Positions 17,725 through 26,094 of a DNA stretch of 64,000 nucleotides are shown here, one piece after another. Within the stretch, counting starts at the first letter, position 1, and every line of letters starts with the position of its first letter. The notes below the pieces were generated by a model, which made no database searches, had not been told where the DNA came from, and saw nothing but the letters and a program-made list of their open reading frames with translations. Both the position numbers and the translations under genes were made by a program. Source of the stretch: a bacterium (GTDB taxonomy: Bacteria; BMS3Abin14); assembly GCA_029210965.1 (NCBI GenBank), contig JARGFZ010000004.1:59324-123323 (forward strand). The letters are read 5' to 3'.

Positions 17725-20463
17725 TCATATCCTTCGCCTGTACCTGCGCATCAGCAGTGAGTTGGAAACCACCGAAAAGGAACTGAACGCCATGGCCGCT
17801 CCCGCGATAACGGGACTGAGAAGGAACCCGGTGAAGGGGTAAAGCACTCCGGCGGCGATGGGGATACCGAGGGAGTTGTAGATAAAGGCCCAGAAGAGGT
17901 TCTGCTTTATCTTGCGCATGGTGAAGCTTGACAGATCCATGGCCATGACCACGTCCCTGATGTCGTCCTTTATGAGCACGATGTCCCCGGATTCGATGGC
18001 CACATCGGTCCCGCTGCCTATGGCGATGCCGATATCAGCCTGGGTCAGGGCCGGAGCATCGTTGATGCCGTCACCCACCATGGCCACCTTGAGGCCGGAG
18101 TCCTGAAGCTTCTTCACCTCAGCTGATTTGTCCTGGGGAAGCACCTCGCTGAGCACCCTTTTTATACCCACCTGGGCGGCGATGGCCTCAGCTGTCCGCC
18201 GGTTGTCTCCGGTAATCATGATCACTTCCTTGCCCATCTCCTGCAGCGCTTTGACCGCAGCAGCGGAGTGTTCCTTCAGGGTGTCGGCCACGGCGAGGAT
18301 CCCGGCGATCTCATTATCCAGTCCGACGATCATGGCTGTTTTGCCCTGGTCCTCGAGCCCGGTCATCGCCTCGTCTGTGCTTTTCAGGTCCAGGCCCGCC
18401 TCAGTGAACCAGGCCCTGTTCCCTATGACCACTTTTCGGCCGCTGACGGTACCCTCGACCCCTTTTCCTGTGATGGAGTTGAAGTTCACTGGTGGGCTTA
18501 GCTCCAGACCCCGGGCAAGGGCTCCCTGGACGATGGCCGCTCCAAGCGGATGTTCGGAGCTTTTCTCGACGGCCGCGGCCAGGGCGAGCACTTCATCAGA
18601 GTTCCATTCGCCGAATGTGACAACGTCGGTGAGTTCGGGTTCCCCCTTGGTCAGGGTCCCGGTCTTGTCGAACACGACCGTGTCGATCTTGTGGGCCATC
18701 TGAAGAGCCTCGGCACTCTTGATAAGGACCCCGTTTTTCGCACCCAGCCCGGTTCCTACCATGACGGCAGTGGGCGTTGCCAGCCCCAGGGCGCATGGGC
18801 AGGCGATGATGAGAACAGCAATGAAAACGGTCAGGGCGAAAATAAAGCTCTGTCCGGCAAGCATCCAGATACCGAAAGCCACGATGGCAAGACCCACCAC
18901 CACCGGCACAAAATAGGCGGAAATTAGGTCCGCCAGCGCCTGGATAGGAGCCTTGGAACCCTGGGCCTCCTCCACCAGTTTGATGATCTGGGCTAGCGCT
19001 GTGTCCTTACCCACCTTGGTGGCTTTAAACCTGAAGGAACCTGTTTTATTTATGGTAGCGCCCACCACCTGGTCGCCTTTAGTTTTTTCTACCGGGATGC
19101 TCTCGCCGGTGAGCATGGATTCGTCCACGGCCGAATATCCATCGACTATGATCCCATCTACCGGAATTTTCTGGCCCGGCTTCACCAGCACCTCGTCTCC
19201 GGTGCGCACATCTTCTATGGGAACCTCAATCTCCTTGCCGTCTCTTACAACGAGGGCGGTTTTAGCCTGCAGCCCCATGAGGGACTTTATGGCCTCGGAG
19301 GTCTTCCCTTTGGCGATGGCTTCGAGCCACTTACCCAGGAGGATGAACACGATAAGGAGACCGGCAGTTTCGTAGTAAAGATTATGGGTCGAATATCCGG
19401 GCCTGCCGGCCCAGATGGCGATCAGGATGGCCGTGCTGTAGATCCACGCGGCGCCGGTACCCAGCGCTACCAGGGTATCCATAGTGGCCATTTTCGTCTT
19501 GATGACCGAGAGGATACCCCTTGTGTAGAACTGATAGTTGACGATGAGTATGGGAGTGGCCAGGAGGAACTGGATAACAGCCCCCCACCTGTCGGAGATA
19601 CCGGGTATGGTAATGCCTACCATGGGACCCATGGCAAAGAGCGCCAGGGGAATACCCATGACAACGGAAAAAATGAACTTGAACTTGAGGGTTTTGATCT
19701 CCCGTTCCCTCGCCTCCTTCTCCCTGTCCAGTGTCTCACCCGTCTCCTCAACAGGGGTATATCCGGCGTCCCGTATGGTCTGAAAGATCTGCTCCTTTGT
19801 AATAACCGAGGGATCGAAATCGATCTTTGCCCTCTCGTTAATAAAGAGCTCCTTGGATTTGATCCCCTTCAGGCTGTTCAGGGCACCTTTCACCGTACCG
19901 AGGCAGTGGGGGTTGTCCATGCCGACCACCTTCAGATCAAGGTGCCCGGCAGCGGTCTCCTCTCTCACAAAAGGTGTATACCCCGCTCCCACTATGGTCT
20001 TTTCAAGGTCCTGCAGAGAGATCGAGGCAGGGTCAAACCGGACCATCACCGATTCGGCTGCAAAGTTCACGTTGGCCTCTGACACACCGTTGAGCTTGGA
20101 AAGCGCCTTTTCGATGGTCGAGGCACAGGAAGCACAGTGCATCCCGGTAATTCCCATCGTGACGGTCTTCGTCGCCGGTTCGGCCTGATCCCCGGCCAGT
20201 GGTATCTCACAGGCTTCTGCTGCTTTGTCTCCTGGCTGAGGAATAACGCAAGCCTCGCCCTGGGAATGGATTTCGGATGCATTATCGTCTTGCTCTTCTT
20301 CTGCGTGCTGCGTACTGCGTGCTGCGTGCTCGTGAGAAATTTCCGTCCCCAGAAATTTCTCCTTACATCCCGGGCTGCAGAAATAGAATGTCTTCCCGTC
20401 CTTTTCCCCCGAGAGGCCTGTCTTTTCATCCACTTCCATATTGCATACGGGATCAATTGCCAT
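17725..20463 (-). CDS. copA: copper-translocating P1B-type ATPase with N-terminal YHS domain
   Basis: 912 residues from the ATG at 20463, which has AGGAGA before it (a TTG six codons upstream is less likely). Order: YHS metal-binding domain (DPVCNMEV, residues 3-10), an HMA domain with GMHCASC around residue 107, a second degenerate HMA with GMDNPHC instead of CxxC, eight membrane helices, the actuator TGES, the CPC transport motif ([11 protein letters not shown]), the phosphorylation site [11 protein letters not shown], the HP motif (SSEHPLG) and [10 protein letters not shown]. It exports Cu(I) from the cytosol. It follows csoR by 20 bp and must be controlled by its operator. Confidence 0.95.
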   Translation of the reverse strand: MAIDPVCNMEVDEKTGLSGEKDGKTFYFCSPGCKEKFLGTEISHEHAARSTQHAEEEQDDNASEIHSQGEACVIPQPGDKAAEACEIPLAGDQAEPATKTVTMGITGMHCASCASTIEKALSKLNGVSEANVNFAAESVMVRFDPASISLQDLEKTIVGAGYTPFVREETAAGHLDLKVVGMDNPHCLGTVKGALNSLKGIKSKELFINERAKIDFDPSVITKEQIFQTIRDAGYTPVEETGETLDREKEAREREIKTLKFKFIFSVVMGIPLALFAMGPMVGITIPGISDRWGAVIQFLLATPILIVNYQFYTRGILSVIKTKMATMDTLVALGTGAAWIYSTAILIAIWAGRPGYSTHNLYYETAGLLIVFILLGKWLEAIAKGKTSEAIKSLMGLQAKTALVVRDGKEIEVPIEDVRTGDEVLVKPGQKIPVDGIIVDGYSAVDESMLTGESIPVEKTKGDQVVGATINKTGSFRFKATKVGKDTALAQIIKLVEEAQGSKAPIQALADLISAYFVPVVVGLAIVAFGIWMLAGQSFIFALTVFIAVLIIACPCALGLATPTAVMVGTGLGAKNGVLIKSAEALQMAHKIDTVVFDKTGTLTKGEPELTDVVTFGEWNSDEVLALAAAVEKSSEHPLGAAIVQGALARGLELSPPVNFNSITGKGVEGTVSGRKVVIGNRAWFTEAGLDLKSTDEAMTGLEDQGKTAMIVGLDNEIAGILAVADTLKEHSAAAVKALQEMGKEVIMITGDNRRTAEAIAAQVGIKRVLSEVLPQDKSAEVKKLQDSGLKVAMVGDGINDAPALTQADIGIAIGSGTDVAIESGDIVLIKDDIRDVVMAMDLSSFTMRKIKQNLFWAFIYNSLGIPIAAGVLYPFTGFLLSPVIAGAAMAFSSFSVVSNSLLMRRYRRRI

Positions 20464-20483
20464 TTTCTCTCCTGACTTCAAAT

Positions 20484-20747
20484 TCAGCGGAACTTCGAGA
20501 GGATCTCAAGTATTTCATCAACCTTGGCCTTCCTCTCTCCCTGGTCATCCCCTGTTAGAGAATTCCTCACGCACCCTTCCAGGTGGGCTTTAAAAATGTT
20601 CTCCTGAACCTTGGCAAGGGCATTTGACGCTGACTTGACCTGGGTCAGGATGTCGACACAGTAGCGCCCCTCCTGGATCATCCTGGTGATGCCCCTGATC
20701 TGGCCTTCTATCCGGTTGAGCCTGGGTATCTGTGTCGAATGATCCAT
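20484..20747 (-). CDS. csoR: CsoR/FrmR-family copper-sensing repressor
   Basis: 87 residues from the ATG at 20747 with GGAGGGCTT before it; the longer open frame to 20846 runs through the promoter and is rejected. The all-alpha DUF156 fold is clear: [20 protein letters not shown], then CVDIL and HLEGCV. Cys in RYCVDIL and His/Cys in HLEGC give the Cys-His-Cys set that binds Cu(I) in CsoR, distinguishing it from RcnR and FrmR. Copper binding would release the operator and induce itself and copA. Confidence 0.93.
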   Translation of the reverse strand: MDHSTQIPRLNRIEGQIRGITRMIQEGRYCVDILTQVKSASNALAKVQENIFKAHLEGCVRNSLTGDDQGERKAKVDEILEILSKFR

Positions 20748-20777
20748 AAGCCCTCCGTAATCCGCAATCCGTATAGG

Positions 20778-20806
20778 ATTATACCATACCCCCCTATGGT
20801 ATGCAA
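20778..20806 (-). promoter_or_regulatory. csoR-copA promoter with embedded CsoR operator
   Basis: On the minus strand TTGCAT (20806-20801) and TATAAT (20783-20778) are 17 bp apart. The spacer is filled by an inverted repeat, ATACCATA and TATGGTAT around a central G-run (20781-20802), which is the type of GC-core, AT-flanked palindrome bound by CsoR-family repressors. Repressor binding would directly block RNA polymerase. Confidence 0.75.
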
Positions 20807-20891
20807 GTGCGGCCGCAGCAACTTCGCCGGGAAAGCTGCCAGGCATCTCCCGCCACCAGGGGCGCCCACCTGCCGGTTCAGTCCATTGGGT

Positions 20892-21428
20892 TCAGTCCAG
20901 GGTCTTGAGAAATTCCAGAAGATCCTGAAGGTCCTGATCGCTCATTTTCCACTTGGGCATGGTAGGGTCGAGCCGCTTGCCGTCCGGCTCCACACCCTCC
21001 GTTATGGCCCGCCGGATATCCTCATCGGTGTAAGGCTGCTCTATTTCAGCCGCTTCGCCCCTGGTTTCCCGCGCTCCTGATGCCAGAGCCTTGTACCGGA
21101 TATCCGGAGGCACCTTCGTTCCCATCATGACAGGGAATCCGCCCCGGCCATCGGCACCGTGGCAATTTACGCAGCTTCCGCCCATTGAATTCAACCAATG
21201 CGGACCGTCCCGCGTCCTTAAACGTTTCCCGTCACTGTCCATGCCGAGGTAATATATCCTCTCGCCGCTGGAAGCATAGGAGCCCTTGTCGTAAAGGCCG
21301 CCCCCTCCCCAGCCTGTAAAGGAGGTCATACGGGAACCGGCGCCATTAAAAAGCAGGAGACCCGCAAACCCGAGGAGGATCAACCCGACTCCCCACATGA
21401 GGGTCCTTTTTGGATCCCCGGACCTCAT
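20892..21428 (-). CDS. membrane-anchored monoheme cytochrome c
   Basis: 178 residues. One N-terminal membrane helix (residues about 11-27, uncleaved anchor), then a glycine-rich linker and a class I cytochrome c domain: heme-binding CVNCHG at about residues 86-91, methionine ligand candidates in DPTMPKWKMS, and a C-terminal helix DQDLQDLLEFLKTLD. It would sit on the periplasmic face as an electron carrier. The ATG overlaps the stop of the SHOCT gene by 4 bp (ATGA), so they are translationally coupled. It lies upstream of csoR on the same strand, 145 bp away. Confidence 0.9.
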   Translation of the reverse strand: MRSGDPKRTLMWGVGLILLGFAGLLLFNGAGSRMTSFTGWGGGGLYDKGSYASSGERIYYLGMDSDGKRLRTRDGPHWLNSMGGSCVNCHGADGRGGFPVMMGTKVPPDIRYKALASGARETRGEAAEIEQPYTDEDIRRAITEGVEPDGKRLDPTMPKWKMSDQDLQDLLEFLKTLD

Positions 21429-21694
21429 TTTTCCCCCTCCAGGATTTTCTTCCTTTCCTCGAATTCTTCGGTGTCGATCTCACCCCTGGCGTACCTCTCC
21501 CTCAGGATCTGCAGGGGTTCTGAAGGAGCCTCGTAGGGTGAAGAATCCTTTCTGCTTGAAACCAGCCCTGCCGTGAAATGCCGGATGACCAGGACAACGC
21601 CCACGATGATAAGGCCCCAGAACAGTATCATAACGATTCCTCCGAATCCTCCACCACCCCACATCCCGTAACCATGATTTCCCCAACCCATCAT
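21425..21694 (-). CDS. SHOCT domain small membrane protein
   Basis: 89 residues from the ATG at 21694, favoured because AGGTGA sits 5 nt before it; a GTG at 21703 is an alternative. The N-terminus is Met/Trp/Gly/His-rich (MMGWGNHGYGMWGGGG), followed by one membrane helix and a C-terminal SHOCT domain (ILRERYARGEIDTEEFEERK). SHOCT proteins are usually small membrane-associated helpers of unknown biochemical role and are frequent next to copper and cytochrome genes. The truncated copy at 5081-5230 shares the N-terminus. Confidence 0.88.
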   Translation of the reverse strand: MMGWGNHGYGMWGGGGFGGIVMILFWGLIIVGVVLVIRHFTAGLVSSRKDSSPYEAPSEPLQILRERYARGEIDTEEFEERKKILEGEK

Positions 21695-21783
21695 ATGATT
21701 CACCTTTCCTTAAGTTGACCGGCTGACTGCCGGTAATTTCTTCGAAAAGGGAGTTCCCTGTTCCCCTCAACTCCTCGTAAAGG

Positions 21784-22182
21784 TCAAACAAGGGACTGGA
21801 TAACCCTTTTTAATTTTCCGGTCACCTCTCTGGCGGTGGGTTCCAGGTCGGGGTTGCCCACCGACTCCATGGCCACCAAGGGGTTTAAGGCAGCCACGAT
21901 GCTTTCCCCGTCCGCTCCTTCCTGGACCACGACGTTACACGGCAGCATGAGCCCGATCTGCTCCTCTGCCTGGAGTGTTTTGTAGGCCAGGGGCGGGTTG
22001 CAGGCTCCGAGGATCACGTAGGGCTTGAAATCCACATCCAGCTTCTTTTTAAGGGTCGCCTTGACATCGATCTCGGTGAGAACGCCGAACCCTTCACCAG
22101 CAAGAGCCTTTCGAACTTTCTCTACAGCCTGGTCGTAGGGCATGTCCACGGTAGTCTTGAAATAGTATCTCTCTTCAATCAT
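21784..22182 (-). CDS. DUF302 family protein
   Basis: 132 residues, full length for DUF302. The motif MPYDQAVEKVRKALAGEGFGVLTEIDV (in pieces YDQAVEKVRKAL, GFGVLTEID), the GACNPPLAYKTLQ motif and IGLMLPCNVVV are diagnostic. The family is a small alpha/beta cytosolic or periplasmic domain with conserved Cys residues; the two Cys (in GACNP and LPCNV) are kept. Function is unknown, but DUF302 genes often sit near cytochromes, copper and sulfur genes. The start (GGAGCAAGTC upstream) overlaps the lgt stop by 8 bp. Confidence 0.92.
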   Translation of the reverse strand: MIEERYYFKTTVDMPYDQAVEKVRKALAGEGFGVLTEIDVKATLKKKLDVDFKPYVILGACNPPLAYKTLQAEEQIGLMLPCNVVVQEGADGESIVAALNPLVAMESVGNPDLEPTAREVTGKLKRVIQSLV

Positions 22183-22957
22183 GACTTGCTCCTTCTCTTC
22201 TCAGATAAATATAGGCCGCGATAGAGATCGGCGCCAGCACCAGGCTCACCGCCTGACTGGTGAAAAGGGTCACATCAGCCAGGGCAACAGTTCCTCGTGG
22301 ATCACCGCGAAGGAACTCGATGAAAAAGCGGAATGTGCCGTACAGGATCCCGTAGGTAGCGATGACCTGGCCCTTGAAAGTGGACCTGATTCCAATGAAG
22401 ATAAGTATAACAGACAAAAAGATGAGGAAGGCCGCCGAGTAGAGTTGGGTGGGGTGAACGGGAACGCCGATAATATCTCTGGCCAGAGAGTTAGGGTCTG
22501 AATATATGACGGCCCAGGGCACATCAGTGGGACGACCGTAGCAGGAACCGGCGAAGAAACAGCCCAGGCGGCCCAACGCATGACCAAGGGCAACGCCGGG
22601 AGCTACAGTGTCGGCCAGGTGCCACAGATCGAGCTTCTTCACTCTGGCGGTGATAATGAACGCCAGGGCGCCGCCCATGAGCCCTCCGTAGAAGACCAGC
22701 CCGCCCTTCCAGACCATGATGATCTCAGCCGGGTTCTGAAGATAATATTTGTGCTCGACTATGATGAAAAGGGCTCTGGCACCCATAAGGGTCCCGATGA
22801 CAACGGGAAGGGCCAGATCCATGATCGTTTCCGGCTTGCCACCGTCGCGCCGGTACAAATATTCCGACAGCGCGACGGCGGTGAGGATCCCCAAGGCGTA
22901 CAGGGCGCCGTAAGTGTGGATGGTAAGCGGTCCAAGGTGAATCAATTCAGGATACAC
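22175..22957 (-). CDS. lgt: phosphatidylglycerol--prolipoprotein diacylglyceryl transferase
   Basis: 260 residues with seven membrane segments, the normal size. Lgt transfers diacylglycerol from phosphatidylglycerol to the lipobox Cys of prolipoproteins at the inner membrane. The Lgt signature GHALGRLGCFFAGSCYGRPT is present around residues 124-143, together with HTYGALYALG at the N-terminus and the HPTQLYSA segment. Start is a GTG at 22957 with GGAGGAATGA upstream. Its place inside a copper/cytochrome cluster suggests a second, cluster-specific copy, though this cannot be tested from the window. Confidence 0.94.
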   Translation of the reverse strand: MYPELIHLGPLTIHTYGALYALGILTAVALSEYLYRRDGGKPETIMDLALPVVIGTLMGARALFIIVEHKYYLQNPAEIIMVWKGGLVFYGGLMGGALAFIITARVKKLDLWHLADTVAPGVALGHALGRLGCFFAGSCYGRPTDVPWAVIYSDPNSLARDIIGVPVHPTQLYSAAFLIFLSVILIFIGIRSTFKGQVIATYGILYGTFRFFIEFLRGDPRGTVALADVTLFTSQAVSLVLAPISIAAYIYLRREGASHD

Positions 22958-23003
22958 TCATTCCTCCAATCTTCGCTAACTTGGCAGCTGACAAATCACC
23001 TAT

Positions 23004-23555
23004 TCACCATTCAAAAATGCGCTTTTCCATTCCTGGAAGGTCACGAACGATGATGCGAAAGCTATCGGGGGCCTCCGGAAGGTTAAACGTAACCTCCCCT
23101 CCTGCATGATGTCCGCGCATACGGTCCGCCGATACCGGTTTATATTCAGTGTCATTAAATTCAATGTGCATCAACTCCATCATGTCATAGTCACCCAGGT
23201 TGGCCGTGTGGGTGTTGGCGAAGAATTTCACCCGGAAAACCCCATTTTCATAGGAATAAGGCTCCAGCTCCATTTTCACACCGCCATCATCCATGGTTCC
23301 GGTGGAAAACCTGGGCAGGGATTTGAATTCGTGAGCAGCAGGATCGCTTTTCATACCAGCACCGGGCTGACGATCCTGATGAGAGTCCGTTTCCCTGTCT
23401 GCACTGTCCATTCCTTTATCACCGTTTTCACTTCCCGATCCTCCCATCCCGCCCCCGCTGCTCCCGCCGTCCATACCGGACATGGCAGTTGTTGTGAGAA
23501 CGGTTCCCATAAAGAGACCGATGGATATCCAGGTTAAAAATTTTCCTGTTTTCAT
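23004..23555 (-). CDS. secreted Met/Gly-rich protein of unknown function
   Basis: 183 residues with a GGAGGCAAC site before the ATG. An N-terminal hydrophobic segment (ISIGLFMGTVLTTTAMSG) is a probable signal peptide. Residues about 27-70 are low-complexity Gly/Ser/Met/Asp (GGSSGGGMGGSGSENGDKG). The C-terminal half is a beta-rich domain with VFRVKFFANTHTANLGDYDM and EVTFNLPEAPDSFRIIVRD. Met and His clusters (MELMHIEF, RMRGHHAGG) would suit copper binding, in line with the neighbourhood, but this is inference. The next gene upstream (23672-24304) is of similar secreted type. Confidence 0.7.
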   Translation of the reverse strand: MKTGKFLTWISIGLFMGTVLTTTAMSGMDGGSSGGGMGGSGSENGDKGMDSADRETDSHQDRQPGAGMKSDPAAHEFKSLPRFSTGTMDDGGVKMELEPYSYENGVFRVKFFANTHTANLGDYDMMELMHIEFNDTEYKPVSADRMRGHHAGGEVTFNLPEAPDSFRIIVRDLPGMEKRIFEW

Positions 23556-23611
23556 GATAGTTGCCTCCGGGGCTTTCCATCCCCTTTTTCATTTATTAAG
23601 GGGGACCGGGC

Positions 23612-23640
23612 GGATCTTTTCACAACAGTTGAAAAGATCC
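23612..23640. terminator. intergenic hairpin between two secreted-protein genes
   Basis: GGATCTTTTCA and TGAAAAGATCC form a perfect 11-bp stem with a 7-nt loop. It lies after the stop of the 23672-24304 gene and before the start of 23004-23555, both on the minus strand, so it may terminate or attenuate transcription. No clear T-run follows on the minus strand. Confidence 0.5.
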
Positions 23641-23671
23641 CCCCTGAAATTGTCCCCGATGCGCATTTCTT

Positions 23672-24304
23672 TTAATGGCCTCCGCCATTACCTCCGTCCT
23701 GGTCTCCATCGGTAAACCCCGGGAAGCTGGTCACGATGTTGGTATGGGTCGCCAGATCCAGACCGTTGGTGACGTAAACCTTGTCGGAACCGTGCATGAA
23801 AGCAAAGGTGTCCTTCGCGGTGAGTTCGAGAATATATCCCTCATAGGTTTCCCCGATGATCAGGTCCATGGCGTTCAGGGGCCCGTCCAGCCAGTGGAAA
23901 TGGCTGTATCCGCCGGGCTGGGGAATGTCGTTACGGTCATCGACAAGCCATATGGGATGGTCACCCGTCTGGTGGTAAACAACCGTGGCAGCGGCCGGGA
24001 CGGCCTTGATCTTCCAGCCCACTGAAACCTCGTTCATGGGATCACCGGCATCGGCGTGCCTCGTTACAGGAACTCCGTCAGGTGTGAGATCCCCGGTGAA
24101 CTTTACGTAGAGATAGCCGGAAAGACTGCCGTCGGGCATGGGCTTTGTCTGCTGATGCGTGTCGAAGTGGTTCCCGAAAAGGAAATCAAAAGGCGCCTGA
24201 TGGTCTTTCCAGGGAACACCTTCTGCCATAGCGGAGCTGTTCATCCCGAAAGTGAAGAGAAGTGCTGCAGTAAAAAGAAGTGTTCTGTAATTGAATGGTT
24301 TCAC
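23672..24304 (-). CDS. secreted protein of unknown function
   Basis: 210 residues from a GTG at 24304 with a perfect GGAGGT site. A signal peptide covers residues 1-28 (LLFTAALLFTFGMNSSAMA). The mature protein begins GVPWKDHQAPFDFLFGNHFD and contains many His and Asp residues, including HQQTKPMPDGSLSGYLYVKF, DAGDPMNEVSVGWKI, YHQTGDHPIWLV and GYSHFHWLDG, and ends in GDQDGGNGGGH. I have seen no catalytic motif; the His-rich character suggests metal binding in the periplasm. It belongs to the same minus-strand series as the copper genes. Confidence 0.75.
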   Translation of the reverse strand: MKPFNYRTLLFTAALLFTFGMNSSAMAEGVPWKDHQAPFDFLFGNHFDTHQQTKPMPDGSLSGYLYVKFTGDLTPDGVPVTRHADAGDPMNEVSVGWKIKAVPAAATVVYHQTGDHPIWLVDDRNDIPQPGGYSHFHWLDGPLNAMDLIIGETYEGYILELTAKDTFAFMHGSDKVYVTNGLDLATHTNIVTSFPGFTDGDQDGGNGGGH

Positions 24305-24378
24305 AATTTTACCTCCGATAATAAGTGTCAGAAAACCTGGTTTGAGTTCAGTTTGTCCCGTTCTCAGAACTTGAGCCT

Positions 24379-24528
24379 TTATCTGGTTGGTGGAGATGTG
24401 GGTGGATTACAGCAGTCCACCGGTTTGCGCGGATTGCCAGCCACCGAATCCTCTTTGAGTTCCTCGAGGATCCGGGTTACGTTCTCGTTGACCCACTTCC
24501 AGAACCCGACTTCCTTGCGTGTTTCCAT
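24379..24528 (-). CDS. small hydrophilic protein with C-terminal CC motif
   Basis: 49 residues, supported by a strong GGGAGG site 6 nt before the ATG. The sequence starts METRKEVGFWKWVNENVTRI and ends KPVDCCNPPTSPPTR. The paired Cys near a Pro-rich tail could bind metal or form a thiol switch. No family recognised. It lies between two secreted/membrane-protein genes on the same strand. Confidence 0.55.
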   Translation of the reverse strand: METRKEVGFWKWVNENVTRILEELKEDSVAGNPRKPVDCCNPPTSPPTR

Positions 24529-24590
24529 GGTCAGCCTCCCTTCTAGGTAACGACATGGTTTATGTGAACCGCTAAAAAAAGGATATTCTG

Positions 24591-24842
24591 TCAGATACGG
24601 GGAGGTCTTTCCAAACGGAAGGGGATGGATACGCCGCGCCTGGCAGGAATGTTGACAAGCAGAGGATTTACGCCAGCCAGGAACGGAATACTGAAAGAGG
24701 TGAGAATAAAGGCACACATTGTCAAAAGACAAAGGGAACCAGCCCCCGAATGACACGATACATGAAGGACCGCAAAGGCAAAGATCGCCATAACAGCCAT
24801 TAGGGTAAGGATAATCGTATGTTTTTTTGTCGGGTTGTTCAC
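24591..24842 (-). CDS. small membrane protein of unknown function
   Basis: 83 residues from a GTG at 24842 with AGGAGG before it. Two hydrophobic stretches are visible: TIILTLMAVMAIFAFAVLHV (about residues 9-28) and SLCLLTMCAFILTSFSIPFL (about 36-55), separated by SCHSGAG. The C-terminus is basic (IPARRGVSIPFRLERPPRI). Two Cys and a His lie at the membrane boundary. It is the first gene of the minus-strand series running toward csoR-copA. Confidence 0.6.
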   Translation of the reverse strand: MNNPTKKHTIILTLMAVMAIFAFAVLHVSCHSGAGSLCLLTMCAFILTSFSIPFLAGVNPLLVNIPARRGVSIPFRLERPPRI

Positions 24843-25137
24843 CCTGCCTCCTGGTCAGATGTGCATACCTTATATTGTAATCATTTTTAATTATCAATCA
24901 ATGCCACTGTATCATGTAATGGATAAATGACTGAGCCAAAGCACGAAGATATTGATTTTCTCCGCGGTTTTTCCATCTTCGTTCACCGCACTTCGCCGCG
25001 ACAAGTCACATGGGTGACGGTTGGCGATGACTTAAGCCTATGTCATTGCGAGCCCTGTGCCTTTTCAGTGGGCGCGGCAATCTCGGCTGGAGACCTGGAT
25101 ACATGAGCATTACCCCCACGCTCCCATGCTCCCACGC

Positions 25138-25196
25138 CGCGTCTCCATGTCCCCGCGTCATATGAATTTCAATCCACCCCGTGTCCCCGTGTCACA
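25138..25196. repeat. long inverted intergenic repeat, copy B
   Basis: Reverse-complement partner of 16816-16875; the shared core is CATATGAATTTCAATCCACC followed by CCGTGTC units. A second partial unit (GAATTTCAATCCACCCCG) follows at 25197-25216. The spacer 24843-25409 otherwise shows no convincing gene. Confidence 0.65.
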
Positions 25197-25409
25197 GGAA
25201 TTTCAATCCACCCCGCGTCAGTCGCTTTTCCTTGCCTGGCCGCGACACGCACCCCGCACTGGTTTCCCTCCTTGCCTTAAGATAATTAATCATTAGAATA
25301 CACACCTGGTTCCCGACAAAACATGTTGGGGTCTCATGGCAAGGCTGTTATCCTGAAAAAAACACCAGGTTCAGCTAAAGCCATTAATTCAAAGCTAAAA
25401 GGACCTTAC

Positions 25410-25859
25410 ATGGCAAAGCGAAGTACTTTCAAATTTCTCTTTCTGGCTGCATTGACCGCTTTCTGGATATCAAGCGCCCCTCCTGGATTCTATACCGGTG
25501 TGGCAAAACTGCAGGCGGCCCCCGTACCGGAAAATGGAGTGATCGTCTACCAGTTTCACAGGCGTTTCCGCTGTGAAGCCTGCTATAAGCTGGAAGCCTC
25601 GATCAATGAAGCTATCAAGAACCACTTCCCTGAAGAGCTGGAAGCGGGCAGGCTGGTATTTTCGGTCCTGGATCTTGATGGGGAAGGATCCGGTCAATAC
25701 GAAAAAAAATATAACTTTTTCTACAACACGGTCATCGTAGTGGATATTGAGAACGGCAAAGAGACCAGGTTCAAGAACCTGGAGGAGGTCTGGTCACTGG
25801 TGGAAGATAAAGAGGCCGCCGTTGAATATATAAGATCTGAAATAGCTGAATACCTGTAA
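25410..25859 (+). CDS. ArsF-type thioredoxin-fold secreted protein
   Basis: 149 residues from the ATG at 25410 with AAAGGA before it; the frame is open to 25323 but upstream residues look non-coding. A signal peptide or anchor spans FKFLFLAALTAFWISSAPPG. The mature part VIVYQFHRRFRCEACYKLEA carries a CxxC in a YxFHRxFRCxxC motif, typical of the family annotated as nitrophenyl-compound nitroreductase subunit ArsF. The C-terminal half (YNFFYNTVIVVDIENGKETR) fits a thioredoxin fold. It probably handles thiol or metalloid redox in the periplasm. No ArsG or other partner follows. Confidence 0.8.
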   Translation: MAKRSTFKFLFLAALTAFWISSAPPGFYTGVAKLQAAPVPENGVIVYQFHRRFRCEACYKLEASINEAIKNHFPEELEAGRLVFSVLDLDGEGSGQYEKKYNFFYNTVIVVDIENGKETRFKNLEEVWSLVEDKEAAVEYIRSEIAEYL

Positions 25860-26032
25860 ATCTTTGCTCACTGTCTTTATATATAACAAAAATTAAAAAA
25901 TATTTATATTACAGCAGCTTACGGTAACTGCTGAAATTCCAAAATGCTTGAAAACCAGGCAAGACCGCCCAAACTCCTGTCCGCAGGTCCAGACATATTT
26001 ATTGTTCGGGTTAAATATACCATCTTGGGCTT

Positions 26033-26055
26033 AAAACCCTGACTATCAGGGTTTT
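26033..26055. terminator. bidirectional terminator between ArsF-type gene and P-type ATPase
   Basis: AAAACCCTGA and TCAGGGTTTT make a perfect 10-bp stem with a CTA loop; the A/T ends supply a U-run in both directions. A second weaker hairpin (CAGCAG and CTGCTG) lies at about 25914-25935. It separates the convergent genes ending at 25859 and 26095. Confidence 0.8.
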
Positions 26056-26094
26056 GCAGCCAGATCATTTGTATCAGGTAAAACACAATTCAAC

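Noticed and set aside
24843..25409. Frame 25057-25296 as a gene
   Set aside because: It is built from the inverted intergenic repeat (copy B); the same peptide pieces arise from copy A at 16816, so it is repeat-derived.
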